From: Aurifilum marmelostoma | Lineage: Eukaryota > Ascomycota > Sordariomycetes > Diaporthales > Cryphonectriaceae | DNA: 64,000 nt | Assembly (NCBI GenBank): GCA_027559495.1 | Contig: JAMXSV010000028.1 | Location: 248,001-312,000 of the forward strand | Direction of reading: 5' to 3' | Part shown: piece by piece, positions 1 through 12,144 of the stretch | Layout: each line of letters begins with the position of its first letter | Numbering within the stretch: the stretch's first letter is position 1 | Notes under the pieces: generated by a model | What the model was told of the DNA's origin: nothing | The model's database searches: none | The model's input: the letters and a program-made list of their open reading frames with translations, nothing else | Position numbers and translations under genes: made by a program

Positions 1-150
1 GAATTCAACTCATCACCTATAGTGTATTAATCTTTTTTTTCTTTCTTGACTTCTGGTATTCCAAAGACCGTTCCCGGTATCCAACAGTGCATTAACGACG
101 GGCTTTGGAAGACCCCAACATATGAACAAAGGATACATTGTTCTGAGAAA

Positions 151-873
151 ATGCTCAAGAAATTCAGAAAGAGTGTGAAAGTGGAGAGGAAGCGCGCTGT
201 TAGCGACACGCTCGCGGCAGAAGAACCATACTGCCACGCCTGCGGCCAGCGAACACCAAATCGGAGCACCTTTGGCGGCAGCATCTCGTCTCAGCCCGGC
301 GATCGGAACTCATGGCACAGCTCGTCGGCCTCGGACAGCGGGTACGGGAGTATCATGAGCAGCAGCGACTCGCAGACATCCGCCTCGCACGTCGAGAGTC
401 TTGCCCCCTTTTCGATATCGACGCTGCCGCCTCCGAGGAGATGCACGACCTACTCTTCCAGCCTCTACTCGGACGACGTGGACCGGTGTGAGACGACGCT
501 CCAGCCGATGCCAATTACCATCGAGGATGAAGACGAGGAGGAGGATCTGTTCGATCTACAGCCCGTGACGGCGGTAGAGTACCATGAGGACCACTTTGAC
601 CTCCCGCCGAGGACGCTGAGCAATTATTCCAACAACTTCGCGCCCAAGTCAAGATTCGCACGGCTGAATGACATGCCAGTCGCGAGCCCGAGGGCCATCG
701 TGCTGGCGGATGATGTCTTCGACCTGGGTGCTGGGATTGAAATAGCACAGGAGGAAGGAGAAGGCCTGGAGACAAAACGGAGAAGATGGCATCAGAGGGG
801 GAAGTTATCGTCAGCCTCAACATGGCCCTCGAGGCTCAGGGGGCTGTCTCTAGGAAAGGCTAGCAAGGAGTGA
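151..873 (+). CDS. Hypothetical protein, unknown function
   Basis: A single open frame of 240 codons opens at the first in-frame ATG (151). The frame stays open upstream to about position 46 but has no ATG there, so an earlier exon outside the window cannot be excluded. The N-terminus is basic (MLKKFRKSVKVERKR) and is followed by one CxxC pair. The middle is Ser/Asp-rich and of low complexity, with a patch of consecutive acidic residues, and the C-terminus is basic. There is no signal peptide or membrane segment. I do not recognise a family, and the protein looks mostly disordered. Codon use is compatible with a real gene, but support is only the long open frame. Confidence 0.5.
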   Translation: MLKKFRKSVKVERKRAVSDTLAAEEPYCHACGQRTPNRSTFGGSISSQPGDRNSWHSSSASDSGYGSIMSSSDSQTSASHVESLAPFSISTLPPPRRCTTYSSSLYSDDVDRCETTLQPMPITIEDEDEEEDLFDLQPVTAVEYHEDHFDLPPRTLSNYSNNFAPKSRFARLNDMPVASPRAIVLADDVFDLGAGIEIAQEEGEGLETKRRRWHQRGKLSSASTWPSRLRGLSLGKASKE

Positions 874-2994
874 GCAGGATTCACATGCAGAGTGACGTCC
901 TATAAACATAGCGAAAGAAGCCTTTACGGGCAATCAATATACACAGAATTACTTGTTCAGGGCTTGCAAGGATGCATGGGGTGGTTCTCCTGGCCATGCA
1001 AGAGTTATGTGACTATCATCAAGTGCATGCAGACAGAGAGCCGTAGACTGATATGGTATGCAGCCATTCTCAGGTATGCAATCATATCAAAGCTACATGG
1101 GCAGAGGACTTTGACCTCACTAAAGCTAGAGAGAGGAGATAGATCGGAAGGATTATCATGAGCATACAAGGCCTGCGAGAAACTTGATGCTAGGCAGGCC
1201 GTGGGTGACAATCAGACTTTGCCGATTTCTCGATGTATGCTGTTTGGGCCAATTACACGAACCTTGCGACTTTCTCAAGTTGAACATCATGCCATGCGGC
1301 CTGACCAAATATCCCATAATGGCCAGTATCAATGTCGCCACACGTGAATCCGACGGAATCAGAACATTGCTCACGGCTGTGCCGTATATGCCACGATGCA
1401 CTTCTACATCGTGGGACAAGTCGCCTAGGGTTTTCTGACGCCGAAACTGACCTGAACGGAGTACTTGATCCACTAATAAGACGGGCAACAGCTCTTCGTC
1501 GGGAGAGGACTTATGATCCTCAAACAAGCTTTCGATGAGTAGCTAGGGGTCCAAGGGAACTCACTTGAAATCATCAGACAGCGCCGTGGGGAGCAGTTTT
1601 GTGAGAGCAGGACAGAGGACCTGTCGGTGACCAAGAAATAGCGTCCAGATCAGAACATCAATGCCCTTGATTTGTAGATGTAGACTTAATTTTCGAAGTA
1701 AAAGAATGGGATGGGAGGAGAACCCCAAAGTATTGATTGATGTCGACTAGCTGCTAGGCGTTCGTAACCGCGCTGCGGGAGGTTATAACGGTCTAGGGCC
1801 TGACTTGATAGATTATTGGATGGTGTCGCCACCGAAAGAGGATGTTGGTGCAGTTGAGGATGATTTCCCAGGCCTACGCAGCCCTTTCTTTGATTCCTTT
1901 TCTTTGTTGTGTTCTTGTCCACTTGTTTCGGTATTTTGTGTTCTTTCACTGGCAAGATTTGCCCCATAAAGTTAAGGGATAACCACAACGGGATCTCACT
2001 GCAGATACGAAAGGGGAGCCGGGCCGGGAAAAGCTATTCATAGGGCAGGCTATAGAGCAGGAGAGCCACTGGGAGGTCAAATGATCGGCTACATAGATGT
2101 GTAATTACTACCGAGAATTTACCGCGATCGATGTGAGACTGACTGATGAATTACTACATCACTGCTTGTAAGCATGCCATCACGCTTTAATTACTTAAGT
2201 AAATCAAGTACTCATCAGGCTGGGTACTCACTATTACAAATACCAAGAAGTGGGTAATGGCTTGAATGGCAACAGCGCTTGTGCTGTACTTCGTGAAGAG
2301 ACCATCATAAAATTATTTCAGTTCATTTCAAAGTCTTTGACTGGAAGAGAGATAAGCCCCTCCTGTCAGTGGCTGCGTCTAAGCCGTAGCAGTCGACAGC
2401 CAAATTGGGCGGCGCAGGAGTTGCTCGACCCGGTACTTGATCCGACCTTGTGCCGACCCGCTACTGTGGACTTGTGGACAAACTTCAGCACTTGCATGGA
2501 CGTCTTCGTTGACCAAGGGAACATCAACTGTTAATTACCATCTAACTAGGACGATCCGCCTAGCATTGGGTTCGCTCCTCTGAAGATTAGACCTCGCCGA
2601 TGAGTCAAAGTGAGGAGAAAGACGCCAAGGGGACTTGTTCCCCAGACTTTCTCTCAGCCTACCCTAGGGTATTCCCGCGAGAGATGCTCCATTGCTGCCA
2701 GCTTGGCCATGTTGGAGGAAGTACTGACTATTGTTTAGCGCTATGGGGTCATGCTGACCCTTTTCCGTTCGCGTCACCGCATATTGCTTTGACCTTTTGG
2801 CAACAAACAAAATAGTAAAGACTGGTTCATTTGCAATATCTACTCTACGTCGACCTGCCTTTTCCTCACATGGGCAGCGACCTGACTGCGTTCTCCTCCT
2901 CTTGATTATAGATTGTTCTTCAGAGTCTGGCGTAATCTGTATTACTTTTGCATCTCGAAACTCCCGTCACCCGCACGTTTGGCTCGTCATCGTC
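874..2994. other. Intergenic stretch, no gene recognised
   Basis: About 2.1 kb between the unknown protein and the MFS transporter. Only short frames are present on both strands, none with a family signature; the longest (minus strand, 1156-1527) has no ATG near its 5' end. The part from 2100 to 2260 is AT-rich. The last 200 bases are the transporter's 5' leader. Confidence 0.6.
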
Positions 2995-4625
2995 ATGTCG
3001 GGCAGCTCCACCACCTCGATCGAGCTCAAGGAGGCTTCTCCTGTCCACGCCGAGCACCTCACAGGAGCTGGGCCAGAATCTTCATGTCCAGAAGCGGTGA
3101 TAGCGAGCAGCAGCAGAAATAATTCTTTGCCACGCGATTACCAGAAAGACAGCATCACCGGCAGTCCAACAGCTGCCCCCGGCTCCAACAATGACGACAA
3201 CAACAATGATCGCCTTGTTGGCGATGGCATCTCCTCTCTTCCCGCACCCAACACCGCCTCCGTGCCCGTGGAGCGCTGGAACTACCCCCGCAGCAACCGA
3301 GTCCGGGTCTTTGCCGCCTTCTGGTCGCTCATGGTGCTCGGCTTCGGAGACTCGGGCTACGGCGCCATCATCCCCTACATGAGGCCCTACTACGACCTCT
3401 CCTACACCCTCATCTCCCTCATCTTCCTCACCCCGTTCGTCGGCTACACCCTCTCCGCCTTCATGAACAACTGGGTCCACACCCGCTTCGGCCAGCGCGG
3501 CGCCGCAGCTCTCTGCGGAGGATGCCACCTCGTCGCCTTCATCGTCGTGTCACAGCACCCTCCCTACCCCGTCCTCGTCGTCGTCTACATGATCGCCGGT
3601 TTCGGCAACGGCATCGGCGACGCGGCCTGGAACGCCTTTGTGGGCGGCATGGCCAACGCCAACGAGCTGCTCGGCGTCATGCACGCCTTCTACGGCGTGG
3701 GCGGCGTGCTGGGCCCCCTGATCGCCACCTCCATGATCACCAAGCTGGGGCTGGGCTGGTACTCGTACTACTACGTCATGATCTCTGTTGCTGCCGTCGA
3801 GGTGGTCGTGCTGGTCGCAGCGTTCTGGCCCGTGACGGGCCGCGTGTTCCGAGAGACGCACCCGACGACCGCGCCGGTGACGAGCACCGGGGAGAAGGGC
3901 AAGTCAAGCATGCACGAGGCGCTGTGGCAGATGCCTGCTGCCAGGGTGTCGTGGCTGTGTGCTGCCTTTTTGCTGTGCTATGTCGGCGTGGAGGTGGCCC
4001 TGGGCGGGTGGATCGTCACGTTCATGATCAAGGTAAGGCAGGGGGATGCGTTCGCGAGCGGCATGACGGCTACGGGGTTCTGGTTGGGACTGACTGTCGG
4101 GCGGGTCGTTTTTGGGTTTGTGACGCCCAAGCTGGGCGAGAGGCTGGCTTTGATGGTATGTAACCGGCGTCTTATTACTTCTTCCTCTTGTCTCCTTCTG
4201 CTGTACGAATTGTCATCTATACCTCAACCAGAAAATGACACTCGAGCTGACCTTCTTCTCTTCCTCCCTTCCCTCCAACCCAGATCTATCTAGTGTCCGC
4301 CATGGCCCTAGAGCTCCTCTTCTGGCTCGTCCCCCAGTTCATCGTCTCCGCCGTGGCCGTCGCCTTCGTAGGCTTCTTCCTGGGCCCCCTCTTCCCAGCC
4401 ATCGTCGTCGCCGTCTCCAAGTCCCTGCCCAGACATCTCCATGTCAGCACCATCGGCTTTGCCGCTGCCTTTGGCGGTGGAGGCGGTGCAGTGCTGCCCT
4501 TTGCGGTCGGTGCCATTGCGCAGGCCAAAGGTGTGGCTGTCCTGCAGCCTATTGTCTTGGGGCTGTTGGCTGTTCAGCTCATGCTCTGGCTGGCACTGCC
4601 GAATTTCAGTAAGAAGCGCGACTAG
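2995..4625 (+). CDS. MFS transporter, BSC6/FucP-like
   Basis: Two exons, 2995-4155 and 4284-4625, with an intron 4156-4283 (GTATGT...CCCAG, phase 0), give 500 aa. The ATG at 2995 is chosen because it starts a hydrophilic N-tail of about 100 residues before the first membrane helix; the frame is open further upstream but not protein-like. The body carries about 12 membrane segments, beginning with the helix that contains FGDSGYGAIIPYM, and a FGNGIGDAAWNAFVGG stretch. These resemble the fungal 'bypass of stop codon 6'/fucose-permease-like MFS group. Its substrate cannot be read from the sequence. It is tail-to-tail with the copper amine oxidase gene (272 bp between stop codons). It might serve the nearby peptide cluster, but it lies outside its core. 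Confidence 0.85.
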
Positions 4626-4897
4626 ATAGACCAGAATGAACGCAGAGGATGAATAAGAAAGGAAGATCAAAGGAATGTCTCCCACAGTCGTTTGTGGTTT
4701 TATGACATCCCACGTTGAGTGACTTCATGCCACCTCACCAAACATTGGAACGCGTAAGGGTCACAGTCCACCTTTAAATAAGCATTGAGCCAATAATTGA
4801 TTAAATATATATATATCTACATTCAAGGTAGAAGTCTCCGGCCCTGTGAAGCATCGGAGTCCTTCTCGTCTTGTCCAAAAAGGCACACTCTGACCTT

Positions 4898-7535
4898 TTA
4901 GACAATCGAGTCCGTCTCATAATACCAGTCATTGGGATCATAAGGGAACTTGCGCACGACCACATCGCCCGTGTAGTCCCAGAACTCGGCCTCCTGCGCA
5001 GAGTAGTCGAGCTCGCAGGTGCCCGAGGTCTGCTTCTGGCCAAAGGTGTCGACGGCGGTGGTGGTGCCGTTGGAGTATTGGATCTTGACCATGTTGACCG
5101 TGGACCGGGACTGGTCGATGGTGAAGTAGTTGGAGGGCATGAACTGGACGCCCGAGTGGGCCGTGGTGAAGACGGTGTTGGGCAGATCACCGGTGTGGGG
5201 CACTGTGTAGAGGGTGTCCGGGTCAGCTTATGATTCAACAATCGATATAACACAGTGCTTAATATTGATGACTTACCATGGTGCATGCCCAGGTTGAACC
5301 AGACAACCAGGTCCTCCTGGTCGAGGCTCTCGCCGTCAAAGAACTCGGCAAAGTTGACGGGCGGGTCGTGAACATCCTGGCTGTTGTAGGCGTGGAACGA
5401 CCTGGGCTCGGTGTCCTTCTGGCGGGTGAACTGCACGTCATACTCGGCCCAGTGGGCGGCGTTGACCAGGTTGCTGCTGTTCTGCACCGTCAGGTGGGCC
5501 GTGCCGGTGTAGGGAAGCACGCGGTAGCCGCGCAGCTCGCCGTAGTCGTTCTTCTCGTCCTGGTTCACGACGAGGACCTGGGTGACGGCGTTGGCGTCCC
5601 AGTTCAGGCGCGACTCGTCCTCGGACTCGATGAACCTGCGCTGCACCTTCATGGTGTTGCGGGTCTTGTTGCCGGACCAGGGGTAGGTCGTGGTCACGGG
5701 GGTGTTGGTCATGAGCTGGACCGAGTTGGCGGTGCCGAGGATGTCGAAGTCGGCCTTGAAGTTGAGCACGTGGTCGTGCATGGAGCCGGACAGGAAGTCG
5801 TGGATCTGGTAGCCGTAGTCCTGGTTGTTGGCGAAGTAGGCCGACTGGATGTAGCCCGAGGCGCGCACCTCGACAGCAATCGAGCCGTCCAGGAAGAAGG
5901 TGTAGGTGAACATGTAGTCGTAGTTGCCCACGGTCGACACGGACCGGACAGAGAAGTAGGTGTTCTTGGTCACAGACACATACTCGCTGTTGGAGTGGCG
6001 CTGGATGGGGAAGTCGGCGTCGTACTCAAACAGGCAGATGCTGTTGATGTGCGTGTGCACCGTCTCCGAGACGTAAAAGGTCGAGTTGAGGTACGTGCTG
6101 TAGCTGGGGCAGTCGTAGCCGGACACCAGCTCAAAGGCATACGGCCCGAAGCCGTAGTAGCTGTCCAGGTACGAGGTGCCAGACTGGACGGGGTCGTTGC
6201 CGGCGTAGTGGGCCAGGGCCTCGTTCAGGGCCAGCTCGTAGATGAGACGCTCGCCCTTGTAGCGGATGTCGTGGAGTGAGATGCCAGAGTCGCGGGAGAA
6301 GCCGATGTAGAAGCTGAAGTCCATCCACTCAACATACTTCTGCTCAGCATCGACCGAGAAGCGGTTTCCGGCGGGGGCGACAGACACGGGCGGGTAGAGG
6401 ACATCCATCGGCATGATCTCGCCCTGCTGGTCTGTGCCGCCCCAGGAGCCGTAGACGTTGGCGCCGTTCTTGACGAAGCCCTCGCTCCAGTAGGCAGCAC
6501 GGAACTCCTCGGTGGTCTCGTAGAAGATGTCGTTGTACAGCCAACCCTCGAGCTTCCACTGGCTGGGGTCGCGGCCGGTAACATCAGACTTGAAGAAGAG
6601 GCCGAGGGGGAGAAGGGTCTCGGCATCGAACTCCTCGGTGGGGTAGTTCCAGAAGGTGTCCCAGCGAACGATACGCCCATCGTCTTGCCACAGAGGATCG
6701 ATACCCCAGACGTCCAGAGTGTCGTTGTCCAGACCCAGGGCAGTGCCATTCCACAGGTCCAGGGTGATGTCTGAAATGGAGGCACTGATGGGGTACAGCC
6801 AGTCCGTGTACAGGGCGTCGTCGTCGTCCGCACCGAGGTTGCGCACCTTGCCTTCCGTCTTCCGGGTCAGGGGGTAGGTAAGGGGCTGCCAGGTGACGGT
6901 GGCATTGTTGATGGGGACTGGGCCGACCATGAGGTCCTGATAGTAAGGCTCATCGGTGGCCCGCATGTCGAGCACGACCTTGGCCCACTTGGTAGGGGCG
7001 CCCTGGCACTCGCTGTCGATATATGACAGGGCATCAGTCTTGTTGGGCTGGATGGACTCCACGAGGATGCTAGAGAAGGTTGAGAGATTATTGTCAGCAC
7101 TGGATAGATGATCTTCATAACTAGATGTCAGTATGTGTGCATTTCCGAATATATAACTCACATTGTGTTGTCCCAAGGGCCAGCATCTTCTGAGACCGTC
7201 AGGTTGAACTGCTCCTGCGCGAACAGCCAAGCAACGACAGTGGCAGCTTCAGAGGCCTCGAGCTGGTCCCACACGTTCTGCTTGGGAGCCGTGATCTCCA
7301 CGGCACCAGCACCAGCACACGAGGCAGTCTCGTTGCGTGTAGCCAGCCTGTTCAGGTGGCCGTCCCGCTTGCCCTTGAGCACATTGGACATGGCCTTGCG
7401 CCCGTGGCCCTTGCGGACCCAGGACGCCTTGGGCTCAGGAGACGGCCGGGCGAGCACATTCTCTGCCAGCAGCCCGAGGGTAGCCAGAGAGAGCGTGACG
7501 GCCGAGCCGGTCGAGACAGAATTTGAGAGTCTCAT
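4898..7535 (-). CDS. Secreted copper amine oxidase
   Basis: Three exons: 7535-7162, 7069-5277 and 5202-4898, 823 aa. Intron 1 (GTGAGT...CTGAC...CTCTAG) gives ...DNTIILVESIQPNKT; intron 2 (GTAAGT...CACAG) restores GMHHVPHTGDLPNT. An N-terminal signal peptide is followed by a basic pro-region with a KR (Kex2-like) site. Topaquinone motif NYD is present (Tyr508 is the cofactor precursor). Copper ligands are predicted at His556 and His558 (HDH) and His722; the catalytic-base Asp is likely D427 (SYLDSYYG). The length and the N-terminal domain fit the long fungal secreted amine oxidases. The family deaminates primary amines to aldehydes with release of H2O2 and ammonia. The gene lies 4.6 kb left of the RiPP precursor. 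A copper amine oxidase tailors the N-terminal Gly in victorin biosynthesis, so a cluster role is possible but unproven; extracellular amine use is the alternative. Confidence 0.93.
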
Positions 7536-10500
7536 GGTTGATTCTTGCGATCACTTCTCGTTGCCAAGCAGAGCGGAGAAGAAAATTCACCACTTTGCTT
7601 AGAAGAAGGTTGTCGAGAGAGAGGTGAAGAGCCAAACAGGAGAACACGAGAGATGCGCCATCGTGGGAAACACCATGGCTATTTATCACAGCCACATGTG
7701 GACGGTATCAAAGTCTCGAGCCAGGGCCCCCCTTCCTCCCTCAATAAACAAGCCTCATATCCTCCTATCGCGGTAACATGGAGGAGAGCCCCATCTGCCC
7801 GAGGTTGACTCCTCTCTTCCTCCTCTCCTCTCCTTGACAAGGAGAAGGCGTCGGCAGCAGACGTACGATGACCCCACATCTGCATATTCTCATTACCTCG
7901 AAGATCGACACAGCATGGTGAAAGCCCTCTCTCTGATCTTATCGTGGCGACTCTCCAGCGAACTGCTCCAGCGGAGTCCTCCGGCTAGGATTCCCTATGC
8001 AGGTATAGGTCTGGCGCTAGGCTCGGTGATTAGGCGCGAGGCTGTCGACAGAAGGTTTGTCATCTTGGTACGGAACTGCCGGTGATATCGGCCCAGGGCG
8101 GAGCAGTAGTGAAGCTGTACGGGGAGCCGGGGGTGGAGAAGGACGACATCGGTGAGTGTTTTGGCGGCAGTGACGGGAAGCAAGATAGGACGAGCCGGGG
8201 GGCTGTAGGTAATTACAGTAACTATCATCAGGTGGATCCGAATAGATAAGGTTGGTCTCGCAGAATAGTCTCGATATCGGAATCCGCGCCGACGCCTAGT
8301 CGAGTTATATCATGGCCAGCACGTGTACAGGTAGAAAAGGAGAAACGAAACTATAAACAACGGTAGGAACATGGTATACTGACAGCCTGGTCCTCGACTA
8401 GAACATAGGAAGGAAGATAGCAAGGGGGGGCTCTTTTCTAGCCAGGGACAGCATCGGCTGGACCTTCCAGGACGGAGTAGCGCTGCGACTGTGCAATCGA
8501 GACAGGGCCAACTACAGATGCATCTTCCTTCTCATCCGGCTGGATCAATTCTCCATTCAGCGCCCTGGCAAGTGGTCAGGCCAAGGGACGAGTTTGATCC
8601 GTGGTGCGTGCTCGTGACGATGTAATAATCCGCCCATCGGCAAAGGACACCCTGCCGAGACCAAAGTCAGCCACAGCACAGTGAAGATGACCAGATATGA
8701 AGGTACAACAGAGGGAACATACGATTACGTATCGATTCAAGTGGAGGCTGAGAATCGGTGGTGTTGATACCCCAGGTTTTGCAGGGTCGGCCTCATACCA
8801 AGCATTTTTCCAGGGTTGCAATTGCTATGGAGTCAACATTGGACCCAATGGGTCCGGGATTTTAATCAAGTACCACCCACACTGCTGTCATGAGGGACAT
8901 GACGACATCTCTCCATCCTGGGCCGAGTGGTCTCCGAACTGCAGAAGAATGGAGAAGAAAATGGAGGTGGGCGGACCTTCGTGTCAGTGCTTGTGATGGG
9001 AGATCATGATCAGTGACATGAGGAGGGGACCTGACAGGCCTGACAATCTCGAGCCGCTCTTCACCTTCGAGTGACTGAGAGTCTAGAGTCGAGTGCCTTC
9101 GACAAGGACCCCGCGGCAGGGCTCAGGGTCGAGAAGGACGGCAGGGCACGAGGAAATGAAAGATTGATAGCAGCCCGTCTCGAAAGCGGCACAACTGGCA
9201 TGGATGGACGTTGGGCTGGAGCTTGACGGCTCGATAGCTTCACGCTAAGTCCCGTCTTGCTAAGTCCACCCGGCAGCCTTATCTATCGAATAGAACTTCT
9301 CATTTCCGGCAATCAATGGGTGTAAGTCAGTAGGTAATCCAGATAGCTCAGCTGCCTGAACTTGCCTCATTTCCACAAAGTACACCGAGCGTATCTGATC
9401 TTGCCCATGATCATAAGCCACAAGCTCGGGGCCAAGAAGTAATCTGGGATGCGTCATAATTATGGTCTGGTTGCTCTGTATCCTGCTCTCCTTACTTCTG
9501 GCCGCCGTGCTACCGAGTCGGGAAAAGAGCGGCGAACAATCCAGAAGATCTTCAGCAAGTGATCGTTTGAATAAAACGGCGGTTGTGATTTAGGTATACC
9601 ATGTGATTATGCTATTACTATGCATACTCAGCCACAATCAGGCAACCTCCAGGCAACTCCAGCGTCTTTCTTTCAATACACATAAACTGTGTATGCCAGC
9701 GGGTACGTTTTGTGGATCCAAGGGACCGGCACTGGGGAACGATCCACCCAGGATAGATAACTACCCTCCCAGCATCCATGTTCCGATGTATTTTAACACA
9801 ATGACGAGAGAGAAGGGGCAAGAAGTGGGCCTGGATATATGTAGGTAGGTGTTCATACCAGTTCATATGCCATTTCCAAGCACAGGCTTCTCAACTGGTG
9901 ACTACGACTTGAGGGAGGCTATACAACATTGTATTACATATAATATTGTGTCCAAAGACCATAATCGTTAATATTCTCTGGAATATGAATTCTGACTCCT
10001 TGAACTACGATTTCTAAACCTTTCCCCCCCGGAAAGATCACTCTGGCTCCTTTTTTCTCTTCTTCTTTTATGCAAATCTTCTAGACAAATTGAAGCATTG
10101 GATGAATGGGCTTTCAAGTTGCCTTCTATTTATCAATTACTAACCAGGTCACAGATGATATTCAACAGTGACCTGGTAATTATAGCATGTCACCTGCACG
10201 GAATGCATTTGCTGGCTGCCGACTTTTCTGCCACATCTGAACAAGCACATCATTAAATATTAATTAGATCCAGCTATTTCGTAAACTCGGTGTTATAGGT
10301 ATGTAAAACTCTCGGAACGCCACTGGGAGAAGAAGAAGAAAAGGATGACATAGAGTTTATTCTCAAATACGTGAGGTATTCATATCATAATCCCAGCAAT
10401 TCAGCCATGGACAATGTCATCTAATCCAGATCTTTGTAAATCATTAAGATACCATTGTCTGCAACTTCATTTAGCCTCTGGAATATGATCATTGTGACCT

Positions 10501-12144
10501 TCAACTGCTGTCCTTTGTCTGTGCTTTGTGGCCTCAAAGATTGTTTTTTTGGTATGGATATCGCCAGCACCTTGGAAAGAGCTGCTGAGCCATTCATCAG
10601 GTAATATTGATTATCTAGAAACCCAAATCCAAGCTTGTTTTGCACCTTGGCTGCCTTTGTAAGTCAAAGAGCACAGAGTGAGTAGCACCTAGACTCTCAC
10701 AAGTGCACAACTAGAACCGTTAGTATGACGGACATCAGGTCTCAGGAGTCACTATCAATAGTACCATTGAAGGGATCATATGTATAATTGCGTACCACCT
10801 GAATACAAATGTGGTATGAATTATGGTGATTAGTGGCTTAATCATCTTAGATTATAGTTCCTGTTCTCTTTTTCTTTGTCTTTTCTTGAGCAGGCATATC
10901 AGCCTTCCACTCGTCTGACAGAGCTACTGAAGTGAACAATTAAATCATTGCCAAAATTTGAAGGACAGTATTGCTGGCTAATAAGCCTGCAGAAGTAGAT
11001 TTAATTTGGGCTAGGTATCACCTGAAGATATTGTCACTTGGATGTCATATAAATAGCCTTTTGAGAGTTCGATTCATACCTCGTTGGCGTAGACTCTGTG
11101 ATTTGGGGCGACAGGAGACTGTCCTGGTAGAAAATCCCAGAGATCAACAAACCATTTGGGAAGGCTGTGAAGCAGTGGTCTGATGGTTCTTGGACACTGT
11201 CAGATAGCCACCCGTGAGGGTGAAAACAACGACCCAATCAGCTCCCACAGAATTATCAGGGATCAATCGCCGGCCATCGGTCCAAGATTAAACTGCGGCT
11301 CACCACTGCTAGCCCTGCAGAATACCGCCTGACGTGTGAACTGAACAGTTCTACCGCGAGGTCTCCAGAGCAACAAAACACATATCCGCCAGACCCAGCT
11401 TGCGCTGTGTTGCAAATTCTTGAAGCCCCTGGGCTCTAAGTGATGAATTGCCAATGTGAATCGGCGATAGGAGTGCGCTGATCTACAACAAGAGATACTA
11501 ATTAATAGCTGCTTTCCCTCTGCACTCTTGGCACAAGTTGAAAGAAAAGATCTATATTATACCGTGTCTGTAAGATCAGTGTCGCCCTCTTTTCTAGATC
11601 TGACACAATGGGCATTGGCCGCGTCTTTTTTGGCCATAGCGAGAGCTTTGCTGCTTTTACGCTGATGTTTGAAGTAACCCTAGCTACCGATAAGCTTCAA
11701 AATAGAGGCATTTCCAAGGTTTTGTTCACTGGTCCTTACAGAGACAACTGACTCCCGCGTCTGTGACCGGCTTTTCGGAGCAAGGGATCTTGCGATAATG
11801 TTACGTGTCGAGCAACTGTATCTCATTGACTCTTCAGCTGCCTACTTGAACACAGCTGTCTAGGTACTCTACAAAATGTAGCGACCAGCATTCCACCAGC
11901 TACGGTATACCCGAATCCCCTAGGGCAGCTTCAGAAAATGCAGCCTTCCACTCCCCACAGCCCCGTTCCCTGTTTCATGCTCTGCTGTTGCTAACCTTCT
12001 CATCATGGGCCAGGCTGTTCTCGTCAACGTCGTGAACTCGTGCTTGTTAGACATCCGCTTGTAAGAATAATGAATTTAGTACAATTCACACTTCAGAGGC
12101 TTCTATTGATCAAGTAGACTCACGAATTCGCGGAAATATGTTTA
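7536..12144. other. Long gene-free spacer left of the peptide cluster
   Basis: About 4.6 kb without a credible gene on either strand; all frames are short and without family signatures. The stretch from about 9,900 to 11,900 is visibly richer in A and T than the gene regions. The first 200 bases are the amine oxidase promoter and leader; a TGATAAATAG (minus strand, about 7678-7688) is a weak TATA/GATA candidate. One perfect 10-bp inverted repeat lies at 10143-10177. No transposase, rRNA or tRNA was recognised. Confidence 0.6.
10143..10177. repeat. Perfect 10-bp inverted repeat
   Basis: ACCAGGTCAC at 10143-10152 is matched by GTGACCTGGT at 10168-10177, with a 15-base loop. It lies in AT-rich non-coding DNA. 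It could be a hairpin, a dimeric protein-binding site or chance. Confidence 0.55.

Noticed and set aside
1156..1527. 123-codon frame on the minus strand
   Set aside because: No ATG near its 5' end and no recognised family; could not be supported.
5278..6279. 333-codon open frame on the plus strand
   Set aside because: Antisense to the copper amine oxidase; Val/Gly/Asp-rich composition typical of a shadow of a GC-rich gene.
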